Positions 63,977 through 64,000 of a stretch of 64,000 nucleotides of DNA are shown here, piece after piece. The notes under the pieces were generated by a model. It saw only the letters and a list, made by a program, of their open reading frames with translations. It searched no databases and was not told the origin of the DNA. This DNA comes from Symbiodinium natans (lineage: Eukaryota; Sar; Dinophyceae; Suessiales; Symbiodiniaceae). A program made the position numbers and the translations under genes. The stretch covers positions 1,227,624-1,291,623 of the forward strand of contig CAJNDS010002479.1 in assembly GCA_905221605.1 (NCBI GenBank). Direction: 5' to 3'. The first letter of the stretch is position 1. Each line of letters begins with the position of its first letter.

Positions 63977-64000
63977 GCGGGGGGGGGGGGGGGGGGGGGG
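63977..64000. repeat. poly-G tract at window end
   Basis: At least 22 G residues running to the last base. Its true length is cut by the window. Confidence 0.9.

Noticed and set aside
1-64000. A chromosome end or subtelomere
   Set aside because: Telomere-type heptamers occur throughout and in both orientations, but exons and an intact retrotransposon lie between them and no terminal array is present.

Overview
The window looks like dinoflagellate nuclear DNA, most likely from a symbiodiniacean or related alga (inference). Four things point there: plant/alga-type telomere motif (TTTAGGG/CCCTAAA) and its variants scattered in both orientations over almost the whole 64 kb; short exons bounded by AG|G-type junctions with GT, GC and probably GA donors; a very large Ty1/copia polyprotein carrying captured enzyme-like domains; and many small inverted-repeat elements. 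The repeats are not a chromosome end, because coding DNA lies on both sides of nearly every block.

Layout. (1) 1-8.1 kb: telomere-like repeats, small inverted-repeat elements, and short plus-strand coding blocks with splice-like borders from an unrecognised gene (gene A). (2) 8,116-20,001: an apparently intact minus-strand Ty1/copia element. It has identical 174-bp LTRs, a TTTAG target duplication made inside a TTTAGGG repeat, a polypurine tract, a ~3,275-residue Gag-Pol ORF and a second 406-codon membrane-protein ORF. (3) 20-26.5 kb: more repeats and more candidate exons of gene A. (4) 26.6-60.4 kb: a plus-strand cryptochrome-DASH/photolyase gene in about 28 small exons, pieced together here by homology to family motifs and by reading-phase agreement. 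Its introns are largely telomere-like repeats. (5) 60.4-64 kb: a long array of the 8-bp variant TTTAGGGG, then candidate exons of another unrecognised plus-strand gene (gene C).

The most interesting signal is how the telomere-like repeats relate to the genes. In about two thirds of the cryptochrome introns the sense strand is G-rich (TTTAGGG) next to the 5' splice site and C-rich (CCCTAAA) next to the 3' splice site. Exons therefore sit between a C-block and a G-block. Some donors are made of the repeat itself. At two exons the 3' splice site and first exon bases are duplicated (31-33 bp) on the two sides of a repeat block. One small inverted-repeat element is split by a 39-bp telomere-like tract flanked by a GTTA duplication. 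Together these suggest that telomere-like DNA was inserted into existing sequence with target duplication and then tolerated or used as intron. This is inference; transcripts and related genomes would decide it.

The retrotransposon has two unusual domains between its standard Ty1/copia parts: a degenerate cytosine-C5-methyltransferase-like domain between protease and integrase, and a 2-oxoglutarate/Fe(II)-oxygenase-like (TET/JBP-type) domain between integrase and reverse transcriptase. No tRNA, rRNA or CRISPR array was recognised. Exon borders are by eye and not confirmed by transcripts.
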